Source of the DNA: Prevotella veroralis DSM 19559 = JCM 6290
GTDB lineage: Bacteria; Bacteroidota; Bacteroidia; Bacteroidales; Bacteroidaceae
Direction of reading: 5' to 3'
Assembly: GCF_000377625.1 (NCBI RefSeq)
Contig: NZ_KB898325.1
Location: forward strand, 310,001-374,000
Length of the DNA: 64,000 nucleotides
How positions within the stretch are numbered: position 1 is the first letter of the stretch; every line of letters starts with the position of its first letter. Shown piece after piece: positions 34,279 through 42,906 of the stretch. A program made the translations under genes and the position numbers. Under the pieces are notes generated by a model that saw nothing but the letters and a program-made list of their open reading frames with translations, did no database searches and was not told the DNA's origin.

Positions 34279-36843
34279 TTAAATCGCTTCAATACAAGAG
34301 GTCTGTACCCAACCTTGTCGACCATCATTAAGTTGAACACCTGTCCATTTACTCAAACCTTGATCAGTAATCTTTACTTTAGATCCTTCATGAAGAATAA
34401 ATATCTCTTTAGACTTTTGATCAGGTGTTTCTCTTACTACTGCCGATGGTAACATTATGATACCATGATTACTTGCATCTAACAAACATACTTGTTGGAT
34501 AGCAAAGAATGTGGTAAGAATAAATAGGACAAAAAATAAAGGGAGTGTTCCTCTTGACAATTTCTGTATAAGTTCTTTCTCTACAAAAATATATACCACT
34601 AAAGATACTAAAACCAGAAATAGAGAAATAAGACTCAAATAAGCCCAACTATCTACTCTTAATAGATTTACAAGAGCCTTATACCAAGTAACGAAAAACA
34701 TTTCTGATTCTGGCGTTAACTTATCAATTGTTTTTGATTGAGCCAATTGAAGATTAAAACGAATGTCATCATCACTAGGAGCCAAACGTTGAGCACGTTC
34801 ATAAGCTAGTACTGCATGAGGTATATTATCGAGACGATAATAACAATTCCCTAAATTATAGTATAAAGCCGCAGACTCGCCTTGTTCCAATAACTTTTCA
34901 TATCCCTTTACAGCTTGTGCATAGTTTCCCTTTTGATATAATTTGTCAACATCTGACTTAGTTTGAGAGAAGGCATGGATAGGGAGAGCTAATAAAACTA
35001 TCATCAAGAAGGAAAGAATATTATTATTCTTAGACTTCTGAACCTTTACTTTTTTAATCGTTTCTTCCATATCTGAAATGACTTCCATTGCTACATCAAA
35101 TGTCTTTTGCATATTCCCTTTCTCATTTCCAGGTGCATAACGCTCATACTCACATTCATCTATAGCCGTAATGAACTTGTCTATAACCTCCATAGGAACA
35201 TTAATAGCCGTTAATTGCTCACTAATATTATCACGTGACAATTGTTCGACTGGGAGATTTAATTTATCACTAACATAGCCCCAAAGTGCTTGTAAGATTT
35301 CATCATAGAACTCTATATTTCTCCCTTTCATCTTTAATAGATTAGCTGAATGCAAACGAGAAGTAGCTATCCTACTTGCATTTTTTCCTCGCTTGAGAAC
35401 CATATCAACACGATGAGCGAAACGGTCCTTATATCTATAAGCTAAAATAGATCCACTAACAAGTAGTAACAAAAGAATAATATAATATGGAATAGAACCA
35501 AAGAAGAAATGACCTACCTTATCCAATGCACTATCCCCAACCTTCAAAGGTAAAATATCTTCATTAGGTAAATCTACTGATAAAATATCTTTAGAACTAC
35601 CATCACCTCGCATAACCTTCAATTCCATCGGAGAAGTCTGAAGGGTAACATACTTATGCTGAACCAAGTCATAATAAACAAATTTAACTGGAGGAATGGA
35701 AACTACTCCTTCTTGTTGAGGAACAATAACTTGGTCATAAATTATATTCCCTTCAACTCCATTCTCTGTTAATTGTGTCTTGTCGGTAATCTTCACATCA
35801 TATTTTTCAAACCCCTTAGGTATCTGAATAATAGGTTGTTTTATTAACTTCAGATTTCCTGTTCCACTAACTACAACACGAATAGAAACAGGATCACCTG
35901 CTTTTACTTCTTTCTTATTTAATTGCCCTGAAAGGTTAAAATGACCAACACCTCCAGAGAAATCAGAAGGGGGAGTTGGTAATGGTAAAACTTTTATCGA
36001 CAAGCCAGATGCAAGAATATCTTTCTTTATATTCGTGATACCATCATCAATACCAAAGGCTTCAAATGGATTAAAATTATTACTCTCTTGAACTAAACCA
36101 TGGAAAGTCAAAGCAGGTACTTTTAAAGTTCCTGTCATCTGTGGATACATGACATACTTACTCCATGTAACACAATTATAAACTCGATTATCTACACGCT
36201 CTTTATGGAAAGTCTTTTGTTGTGGCAAATTAACTTCTTGGACGTGGAAACCCGTTAAATCAGGCATTTTACCAATTAACTGACGCAGATTCTTTGTTGT
36301 ATAAACTTTATAAGTTAAAAGGACTGGTTCTTGTTCGTAAACTGTTGTTTTATTTGCAGAAACCTTAATGAATAAATCTTTAGAACTAATGTGTGAAGAG
36401 GAAGAACGTGGGTCATCTTGAACGTCATTGTAACTTCCTTTTGAAGAAGCATAAGCTCCCTTTGCATTACCAGATGCATTCATTCTTACAGGCGTAGATG
36501 CAATCTCTTGACCATTAACTACAATCTTCGCTGGTCCTATCCCGAGGTTACCCTTTTTTGTAGCCACAAAGACATACGCAAACGTGACTGTAGAGGAACT
36601 ACTAGCATGACCATTAATAAACTGATAATTAGACTGAGAGGATGTTGCAGGTCCATATACTTTCTCAAGTCCATTAGACAATCTACCTAACTGAAATCTA
36701 CGAACATCCTGAGTATATACTGTATATTCAACTTGGAACTCCTCTCCCACTGATACATGCTTAGGAGCTACGACACGAACATATTGTGCCTTCATTCCAA
36801 GCGTACATAAAAGTATGAAAAGTAAAAATATATATCGCTTCAT
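34279..36843 (-). CDS. batD: Fused BatD-BatE aerotolerance protein
   Basis: From ATG at 36843 (MKRYIFLLFILLCTLGMKAQ, a signal peptide); an upstream ATG at 36861 overlaps batC and adds six residues. Numbering from 36861: residues 26-450 are the BatD beta-sandwich region (DPVSIRVVVSGTGNLKLI), with a membrane segment at 456-476 and a cytoplasmic helical part to ~600. A second signal-peptide-like segment lies at 613-632 (ILSFLMIVLLALPIHAFSQ), then TPRs at 635-710 (YYNLGNCYYRLDNIPHAVLA), two membrane segments (~740-760, 773-795) and an SH3-like end (WTGVQLNDGRQGWVQ). The second half is BatE. Bat proteins aid oxygen/stress tolerance in Bacteroides. Confidence 0.88.
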   Translation of the reverse strand: MKRYIFLLFILLCTLGMKAQYVRVVAPKHVSVGEEFQVEYTVYTQDVRRFQLGRLSNGLEKVYGPATSSQSNYQFINGHASSSSTVTFAYVFVATKKGNLGIGPAKIVVNGQEIASTPVRMNASGNAKGAYASSKGSYNDVQDDPRSSSSHISSKDLFIKVSANKTTVYEQEPVLLTYKVYTTKNLRQLIGKMPDLTGFHVQEVNLPQQKTFHKERVDNRVYNCVTWSKYVMYPQMTGTLKVPALTFHGLVQESNNFNPFEAFGIDDGITNIKKDILASGLSIKVLPLPTPPSDFSGGVGHFNLSGQLNKKEVKAGDPVSIRVVVSGTGNLKLIKQPIIQIPKGFEKYDVKITDKTQLTENGVEGNIIYDQVIVPQQEGVVSIPPVKFVYYDLVQHKYVTLQTSPMELKVMRGDGSSKDILSVDLPNEDILPLKVGDSALDKVGHFFFGSIPYYIILLLLLVSGSILAYRYKDRFAHRVDMVLKRGKNASRIATSRLHSANLLKMKGRNIEFYDEILQALWGYVSDKLNLPVEQLSRDNISEQLTAINVPMEVIDKFITAIDECEYERYAPGNEKGNMQKTFDVAMEVISDMEETIKKVKVQKSKNNNILSFLMIVLLALPIHAFSQTKSDVDKLYQKGNYAQAVKGYEKLLEQGESAALYYNLGNCYYRLDNIPHAVLAYERAQRLAPSDDDIRFNLQLAQSKTIDKLTPESEMFFVTWYKALVNLLRVDSWAYLSLISLFLVLVSLVVYIFVEKELIQKLSRGTLPLFFVLFILTTFFAIQQVCLLDASNHGIIMLPSAVVRETPDQKSKEIFILHEGSKVKITDQGLSKWTGVQLNDGRQGWVQTSCIEAI

Positions 36844-36854
36844 ATTTCTAATAG

Positions 36855-37547
36855 TTACCAATTTTTATCAAGTTTTTTATCTGAAGGTTGTTGCATTACC
36901 TTTGCCAGCCTCTTTTGGGTTTCCTTTTCCTGCTGCATAGCCGCATTCAATAATTGTTCAGCATTACTCTTGCTCATATCATTATTATTGTTTTGAGGCT
37001 TTTGCTGAGAATTATCCTTCTTCTTCTGTTTATTATCTTTGTTCGATTGATTCTTATTTTGTTTGTTTTTATTCTGATTATTTTTAGAGCCACCAGAGTT
37101 CTTCTTATTATTCTGTTTCTTCTGCTGACGTTGACATAACTCGAAGTTATAACGTGCATTATTATGAGAAGGGTTATCACGCATAGCCTTCTTATAATAA
37201 TCAATAGCCTTACTATAGTTTTTCTCTCCTTGATAAATAGTACCAAGATTATTATAGCTACTAGCCTGGCGAATAGGATCTGTTTCTAATTTAGCCGCTT
37301 TCTCGTAAATCTTTTTTGCCTCTGCATTCTTATGTTGCGCCTGTAAACATCTAGCTAAATTATAATTGCCAATAGCATTATTAGGTTCCTTTTCGATAGC
37401 CTTACGATAAAAGACCTCAGCTTGTGCATAGTTCTTTGAGGAAAAGTTCTTATTCCCTTTTCTAATTAACTGATTACTCGTTTGAGCATTAAGCATAACA
37501 AACGATATCATCAAAAGACATACTATAAAATAAAGCCGCTTAAACAT
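36855..37547 (-). CDS. batC: BatC, secreted TPR protein
   Basis: 230 residues with a signal peptide (MFKRLYFIVCLLMISFVMLNA). Two to three TPR repeats follow: NYAQAEVFYRKAIEKEPNNAIGNYNLARCL, YNNLGTIYQGEKNYSKAIDYYKKAMRDNPSH. A Lys/Asn/Gln low-complexity run occupies ~140-190 (KKQNNKKNSGGSKNNQNKNK). The C-terminal AEQLLNAAMQQEKETQKRLA is conserved in the family. Typical BatC: a TPR adaptor in the periplasm between BatA/B and BatD. Confidence 0.9.
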   Translation of the reverse strand: MFKRLYFIVCLLMISFVMLNAQTSNQLIRKGNKNFSSKNYAQAEVFYRKAIEKEPNNAIGNYNLARCLQAQHKNAEAKKIYEKAAKLETDPIRQASSYNNLGTIYQGEKNYSKAIDYYKKAMRDNPSHNNARYNFELCQRQQKKQNNKKNSGGSKNNQNKNKQNKNQSNKDNKQKKKDNSQQKPQNNNNDMSKSNAEQLLNAAMQQEKETQKRLAKVMQQPSDKKLDKNW

Positions 37548-37555
37548 ATACTTAT

Positions 37556-38551
37556 TTAATACTTTCTCTTTCTTTCTAGAATAAAGACATCAATGATGAG
37601 TGATAAGACAGCAAGTAGTGCAAACGCTTGGAATTGCTCATCATAATCACTATATACAACATTATTTATCTCTCCCTTTTGAAGTTTTCCAAGTTCTTTC
37701 TCCAGAAGGGCATCAGCAACACTACTATTATCTACGTGTATATATACTCCGTGCCCTGCATCAGCTATTTTCTTACACATTTCTTCATTAAGTTGTGTCT
37801 TAACAATATTACCATTGGCATCTCTCAAGTCCTCACCATTAGGCATTGGAATAGTAGTTCCTTGTGTAGAACCTATACCAAGTATAAACACCTTAATACC
37901 CTTTTCTTGCGCTTGTTTTGCCATAGCTTCTGCACCTCCCTCATTATCTTCACCATCTGTAATGACGACAATCGCTTTACCTGTTTGAGTATTAGGTGTA
38001 AAACTGTGCATAGCTAAGTTAATCGCTTTACCTATGTCTGTTCCTTGTGTTCCGATTAATGAAGGATTTATATTATCCAAGAACATCTTTGCTGAAACAT
38101 AATCACTCGTTATTGGTAGTTGAACAAAAGCGTCACCCGCAAAGACGATTAAACCTAGTTTGTTCTTCGTAAACTTATTCATGAGCCCCTCAACCATAAG
38201 TTTACTCTTATCTAAACGTGAAGGTACAACATCTGTAGCCAACATAGAGTTACTGATATCAAGCGCCATAATAACTTCGATGCCCTCTCTACTTGTATTA
38301 TTTGCAATCTTATTACCAATCTGTGGACGAGCTACTATCAATATAAGCAATGTCAATATTAGTTCTGCTAAAACAAACTTTACCAACTTCCTTCTTGGAC
38401 TTGCCATAGGAGATAATTGATGCATTAACTTTAGCGAACCAAATCGTTTAAGTCTACGTTTACTTTGGCGAAGAGAATATAGATAAATCATTGCTAATAG
38501 AGGTATCAGCAATAACAACCATAAATATGTAGGATTATCAAATCTAAACAT
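37556..38551 (-). CDS. batB: BatB, membrane von Willebrand factor A protein
   Basis: 331 residues. N-terminal membrane segments (about 9-26 and 60-78), a VWA domain with MIDAS DISNS (ALDISNSMLATDV), the later Thr and Asp of the site (GTQGTDIGKAINLAMHS, VVITDGEDNEGG), and a C-terminal membrane helix (FALLAVLSLIIDVFIL). It is one of two tandem VWA genes, as in the Bacteroides bat operon. Gap of 8 bp to batC. Confidence 0.92.
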   Translation of the reverse strand: MFRFDNPTYLWLLLLIPLLAMIYLYSLRQSKRRLKRFGSLKLMHQLSPMASPRRKLVKFVLAELILTLLILIVARPQIGNKIANNTSREGIEVIMALDISNSMLATDVVPSRLDKSKLMVEGLMNKFTKNKLGLIVFAGDAFVQLPITSDYVSAKMFLDNINPSLIGTQGTDIGKAINLAMHSFTPNTQTGKAIVVITDGEDNEGGAEAMAKQAQEKGIKVFILGIGSTQGTTIPMPNGEDLRDANGNIVKTQLNEEMCKKIADAGHGVYIHVDNSSVADALLEKELGKLQKGEINNVVYSDYDEQFQAFALLAVLSLIIDVFILERKRKY

Positions 38552-38606
38552 TCTTCATTTATCACATTAAATAAGTTATTCACCTTATTATATATAAGCA
38601 AATCAC

Positions 38607-39563
38607 TTATGGTAATCTTCTAAAAACCGTCAGACGTAATAGTAAATCTAAACAGAAGATGAATAATGCAAGCCATGCAAAGGGCATATAAGCCTCATGC
38701 AAATGACTATAAGCTTTTACTCTCAATTTCGTCTTCTCTAATTTATCAATATCTTGATAAATCTTGGAAAGTTCAGCTTGGCTTTGAGCTCTATAAAACT
38801 CTCCATTTGTTGATACAGCTATATTTTGTAATGTCTTATAGTCTATTGCTCCTAAATCTCCTTCCGACTCCTTGCCCAAACCTATAGTATAGATTCTTAT
38901 ACCATATTTCTTAGCTATAGACGCAGCTGTCATTGGAGAGATAGAACCCACATTATTACTACCATCAGTCAACAGAATTATAACCTTACTCTTTGCTTTC
39001 GAGTCTTTTAGCCGACTAACCGAATTAGCAAGTCCCATACCAATAGCTGTTCCATCCTGTATTAATCCTTTCACTACTAAATCTGTGCGTACATTATGAA
39101 GAAGATTTAATAAAGCGGCATGGTCGACTGTCATTGGACATTGTGTGAAAGCCTCTCCTGCAAATATTGTCAGACCGATGTTATCATTAGGACGTCCACT
39201 AATAAAATCTGAAGCCACTTCTTTTGCTACTTCTATACGATTAGGGAACACATCTTCTGTCAACATACTTGCTGAAATATCCATCGTCAACATGATATCA
39301 ATTCCTTCGGCATCCTTATTATCCCAGGAGTTATACGTTTGTGGGCGTGCTAACACAATGACCACCAAAGTATAAACTAGACAACGCAGAAACATTGGAA
39401 GATGGATCATCCGAATCCTCCAACTCTTTGAGATATGTTGATAAGCGAATGTATCGCTCATCTTTATGGTTGGTTCCTTACCTTTACCACAAAGGAAATA
39501 CCATAATAAATAAGGTATTAACAAGATAAGTAAAAGAAGGTATCCACTATTGGCAAATTCCAT
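38607..39563 (-). CDS. batA: BatA, membrane von Willebrand factor A protein
   Basis: 318 residues. N-terminal membrane segments (about 7-25 and 55-75), VWA MIDAS DISAS (LTMDISASMLTEDVF) with DGTAIGMGLANSV and ILLTDGSNNVGS, then a C-terminal membrane helix. It resembles the next gene batB, consistent with an old duplication. It follows the bat-associated gene by 17 bp. Confidence 0.92.
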   Translation of the reverse strand: MEFANSGYLLLLILLIPYLLWYFLCGKGKEPTIKMSDTFAYQHISKSWRIRMIHLPMFLRCLVYTLVVIVLARPQTYNSWDNKDAEGIDIMLTMDISASMLTEDVFPNRIEVAKEVASDFISGRPNDNIGLTIFAGEAFTQCPMTVDHAALLNLLHNVRTDLVVKGLIQDGTAIGMGLANSVSRLKDSKAKSKVIILLTDGSNNVGSISPMTAASIAKKYGIRIYTIGLGKESEGDLGAIDYKTLQNIAVSTNGEFYRAQSQAELSKIYQDIDKLEKTKLRVKAYSHLHEAYMPFAWLALFIFCLDLLLRLTVFRRLP

Positions 39564-39580
39564 TTCTACTTCAATTTACA

Positions 39581-40612
39581 TTACACTAGAAGTCCTACAA
39601 TCTCTGACACGAAATATATAAACAGAGCCACAGAACAAACTAATAATAATATGATAGCCAACTTGATAATTTTACGAGTACGCTGCCTCCTTGTCTCCTC
39701 AGTCTTGTCAACTGTTGGAACAATGTCATCTTTCTTTGTTGTTTCTATGAAACGTACTACATTATCGAAATAGTAGTTCTTATCATTTTCACCCGTTTGG
39801 TATTTTGCGAACTTTACGAGATCTACTGTATTGAAAATTTCTTCTAACTCTTTAATATCTATCTCCTTACATTCATCATGTAGTTTATCCAATATTTCAG
39901 AAGAGGTCATCTCTAAGGCATTAAACTTATAACGCTTAGAAATATATCTTCTCAAGACATCAGTTACATGAGTATAATAGGTCTTTTGATCTGAATAAGA
40001 CTTTATTTGTGAGCGAATCTTCTCCAATTCATTAAGTGCTTGTTCATAAGAAGACAATACTCGCTCTTTCTGACTAACCTTACGTCTACTTAATGACTTA
40101 TAGAGATAATAAGCAAGCCCTAAAAGTATGAGAATCAACAATCCAATTAGAATGACGGGAAGCCACTCGGCGAAAGTAAGGCTGACCTGCTGAATATCAT
40201 CAGGTGGCATTGGGTTATTCTTGACCGTATCAACAGGAATTGAACGAACATCAAAGCTAATGGCTTTCGTTAAATTCGTCTTACCATTAATAACAACCTT
40301 CTGTGCAGGAATGGTATAACGCTTTGCATTCCATGCCGTCAATACATAGGTACGTTTATTCAACTGATGATTAGAAGAATCTGTAACACTACGATTCACC
40401 TTTAACACTTCCAAGTCTTGTGCATGCTCTTTCGGCACAATCTGTTTAGGAAAGGAAACTTTTGTACCACGGGGGACATCTACGACAATACTATAACTAG
40501 TTCTTCCACCTATCAATATCTGTGTAGAATCAATACTAGCTTTAACATTTATCTGTGCATAGCTGACACCAACTATAGACAATAACGCTATTATCACCAA
40601 AAACCTTTTCAT
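39581..40612 (-). CDS. Bat-cluster membrane protein with DUF4381-like architecture
   Basis: 343 residues: signal peptide (MKRFLVIIALLSIVGVSYA), a beta-rich periplasmic domain like the first domain of BatD (VKASIDSTQILIGGRTSYSI), a membrane segment (~151-173), a cytoplasmic helical region (TYYTHVTDVLRRYISKRYKF...TSSEILDKL) and a second membrane helix at the end (~318-340). This gene regularly sits between the DUF58 gene and batA in Bacteroidetes. Overlaps the DUF58 gene by 4 bp. Part of the MoxR-Bat module; precise role unknown. Confidence 0.75.
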   Translation of the reverse strand: MKRFLVIIALLSIVGVSYAQINVKASIDSTQILIGGRTSYSIVVDVPRGTKVSFPKQIVPKEHAQDLEVLKVNRSVTDSSNHQLNKRTYVLTAWNAKRYTIPAQKVVINGKTNLTKAISFDVRSIPVDTVKNNPMPPDDIQQVSLTFAEWLPVILIGLLILILLGLAYYLYKSLSRRKVSQKERVLSSYEQALNELEKIRSQIKSYSDQKTYYTHVTDVLRRYISKRYKFNALEMTSSEILDKLHDECKEIDIKELEEIFNTVDLVKFAKYQTGENDKNYYFDNVVRFIETTKKDDIVPTVDKTEETRRQRTRKIIKLAIILLLVCSVALFIYFVSEIVGLLV

Positions 40613-41481
40613 CGTCTTCTCTTTAAAAATAACGTTATCAACATCTTGACATAATCGTCATTAGTAGCTATAGCCACACTATCAACGTGACTTTGCGTTA
40701 AAGTATCATGCAACCGCTGTTCACGCTCTTCCCAATAGGTATTGTGAGCCTTTCGAACACGAATATCATGTGTATCAACATACATCTCATGTCCTGTCTC
40801 TGCATCAATAACTTTCAGCAAACCGACATCAGGCATTACCTTTGCACGTGGGTCATATACTTGAATGGCAACAACGTCATGTTTTCTATTTGTAATACGT
40901 AATTCCTGACTAAAATCCTTCCTTGTATAGAAATCGCTAATAACAAAAGCAGTACAACGACGTTTGACAACCTTATTAAGATATTCCAGTCCAACTCCTA
41001 TATCAGTCTTCTTACTATTTGGTGTGAATGTCAACATCTCTCTAATTAAATAAAGAATATGTTTCCTACCCTTCTTTGGTGGGATATACTTCTCAACGTG
41101 ATCAGAAAAGAATATAACACCTATCTTATCATTGTTTTGAATAGCCGAGAATGCTAATGTAGCTGCTATCTCCGTCACACATTCACGTTTAAGTTGTCCA
41201 GCGGTACCGAAATCTAAAGAGCCACTCACATCTATCACCAACATTACAGTAAGTTCGCGTTCTTCTTCAAAGACTTTTACGTAAGGACGATGAAAGCGAC
41301 CCGTAACATTCCAATCAATATCACGAACATCATCGCCATACTGATACTCGCGTACTTCGGAAAATGCCATACCTCTACCCTTAAAGACAGAATGATATTG
41401 ACCAGCAAATATATTCTGGCTTAAGCCTAGAGCTTTAATTTCTATTTTACGTACTTTCTTTAGTAACTCAGTTGTATCCAT
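40609..41481 (-). CDS. DUF58 protein of the MoxR-Bat module
   Basis: 290 residues from ATG at 41481; a TTG at 41487 would add two. It has the conserved DUF58 core GRGMAFSEVREYQYGDDVRDIDWNVTGR and a VWA-like fold with DVSGS (MLVIDVSGSLDFGT). No membrane segment. DUF58 proteins act with MoxR ATPases and VWA proteins, probably in assembling or activating complexes. It is flanked by moxR (57 bp) and the bat-associated gene (4-bp overlap). Confidence 0.9.
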   Translation of the reverse strand: MDTTELLKKVRKIEIKALGLSQNIFAGQYHSVFKGRGMAFSEVREYQYGDDVRDIDWNVTGRFHRPYVKVFEEERELTVMLVIDVSGSLDFGTAGQLKRECVTEIAATLAFSAIQNNDKIGVIFFSDHVEKYIPPKKGRKHILYLIREMLTFTPNSKKTDIGVGLEYLNKVVKRRCTAFVISDFYTRKDFSQELRITNRKHDVVAIQVYDPRAKVMPDVGLLKVIDAETGHEMYVDTHDIRVRKAHNTYWEEREQRLHDTLTQSHVDSVAIATNDDYVKMLITLFLKRRR

Positions 41482-41538
41482 ATACAATGATGAAAACTAT
41501 CTTTTCTTACAATACACTTAACAATGAAACGAGAATCA

Positions 41539-42534
41539 TTAAGGTACTTGCACCTTGTTAATAATCTCACTAACTATTGTCTCTGTAGTTAAGTTAGCCG
41601 CTTCTGCCTCGTATGATAAACCAATCCTGTGACGAAGAACATCATGTGCGACAGCACGTACATCTTCTGGTACTACATAGCCACGGTGCTTGATAAAGGC
41701 GTATGCACGGCTAGCTCTGGCAAGATTGATACTTGCACGTGGACTACCACCAAAGGTTATCATCTCTTTCAAGTCTGCTAATTGATAGCGTTCAGGGTAT
41801 CTTGTAGCAAAGACGATATCAGTAATATACTGCATAATCTTGTCATCCAAGTAAACATCCTCAACAACCTTTCTTGCTTCAAGGATTTCTTTAGTACCAA
41901 TAACAGGGCGAATTACAGGAGCATTGCCTTGTAGATTCATTCGAACAACAAGTTTCTCTTCATCTAATGTTGGATAATCAAGAACAACCTTCAACATGAA
42001 TCGATCCACTTGTGCTTCTGGCAACATATAAGTACCCTCTTGCTCTATTGGATTCTGTGTTGCCATAACAAGGAAAGGATCAGGCAAGGTGAATGTAGAC
42101 TCACCAATGGTTACTTGATGTTCTTGCATTGCTTCCAATAATGCACTTTGAACCTTTGCAGGCGCACGGTTAATCTCATCTGCAAGTATAAAGTTAGAGA
42201 AGATAGGTCCTTTCTTTACGTGGAATGTTTCGTCCTTTTGTGAATAGATTTGTGTACCAATAACATCAGCAGGCAACAAATCTGGAGTAAACTGAATACG
42301 ACTATAGCGCACATCAATGAGCTGTGATAGCGTCTTGATAGCAAGTGTCTTTGCTAGACCAGGGACACCCTCTAATAGGATATGACCATCACTAAGTAAA
42401 GATATCAGTAACGAATCAATTAGATGCTTTTGTCCAACTATTATTTGATTCATTCCTGTCGTAAGGTCTGTAACAAAAGAACTCTGCCGTTCGATTCTCT
42501 CATTTAACTCTCTAATATCAATAGATTCCGCCAT
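41539..42534 (-). CDS. MoxR-family AAA+ ATPase
   Basis: 331 residues. Walker A GVPGLAKT, Walker B FILADEINRAPAK, sensor 1 VMATQNPIEQEGTY, arginine-finger region LPEAQVDRFMLKV, sensor 2 GGSPRASINLARA. These chaperone-like ATPases work with VWA-domain clients. First gene of the twelve-gene run extending to 28529. Its promoter candidate is at 42580-42587. Confidence 0.95.
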   Translation of the reverse strand: MAESIDIRELNERIERQSSFVTDLTTGMNQIIVGQKHLIDSLLISLLSDGHILLEGVPGLAKTLAIKTLSQLIDVRYSRIQFTPDLLPADVIGTQIYSQKDETFHVKKGPIFSNFILADEINRAPAKVQSALLEAMQEHQVTIGESTFTLPDPFLVMATQNPIEQEGTYMLPEAQVDRFMLKVVLDYPTLDEEKLVVRMNLQGNAPVIRPVIGTKEILEARKVVEDVYLDDKIMQYITDIVFATRYPERYQLADLKEMITFGGSPRASINLARASRAYAFIKHRGYVVPEDVRAVAHDVLRHRIGLSYEAEAANLTTETIVSEIINKVQVP

Positions 42535-42579
42535 TATCTCACAATTTATATTGTATTTTATGTATCATTCAACGAGTCA

Positions 42580-42587
42580 CAAAAGTA
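42580..42587 (-). promoter_or_regulatory. -7 element for the moxR-bat run
   Basis: On the minus strand TACTTTTG fits TAnnTTTG, 45 bp before the moxR start. No TTTG at the usual distance is seen. Confidence 0.5.
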
Positions 42588-42766
42588 CTACATAAAAGCG
42601 GATAGGGCGAAGATTTGTGTCTAAATTATATTAAATAAAAACTTAGTATTGTTTTTTAAAGACTTTTTTAATAGAAATAGGTTAACAGCTATGTTTCCAT
42701 CCTTAAATGAAAGCAATTATAGAAGTGGTTATATGTAAATTTTAATAAGTAATAAATACATATAAA

Positions 42767-42827
42767 GACAAATATCCTCGTCTATTCGATAAATCAATGA
42801 TTCTACAAATAGGCAAGGATGTTTGCC
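42767..42827. terminator. Terminator after fadD, 20-bp stem with G-U pairs
   Basis: The arms at 42767-42786 and 42808-42827 pair over 20 bp. All four differences are transitions that leave G-U pairs in one RNA strand. T-rich sequence follows on both sides. The 370-bp gap 42535-42906 also has a small perfect palindrome AGCACCTTAGGTGCT near 42870-42884 and no gene. Confidence 0.75.
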
Positions 42828-42906
42828 TTTATTTATATTATTGACACACTCCAACTTTAGGCTTATGTCATTAGCACCTTAGGTGCTATAAGAGTTTAAA
42901 CTTACT

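Noticed and set aside
42869-42885. Perfect palindrome AGCACCTTAGGTGCT as an operator
   Set aside because: It lies beyond the end of fadD, with no promoter nearby; probably part of the transcript-end structure.
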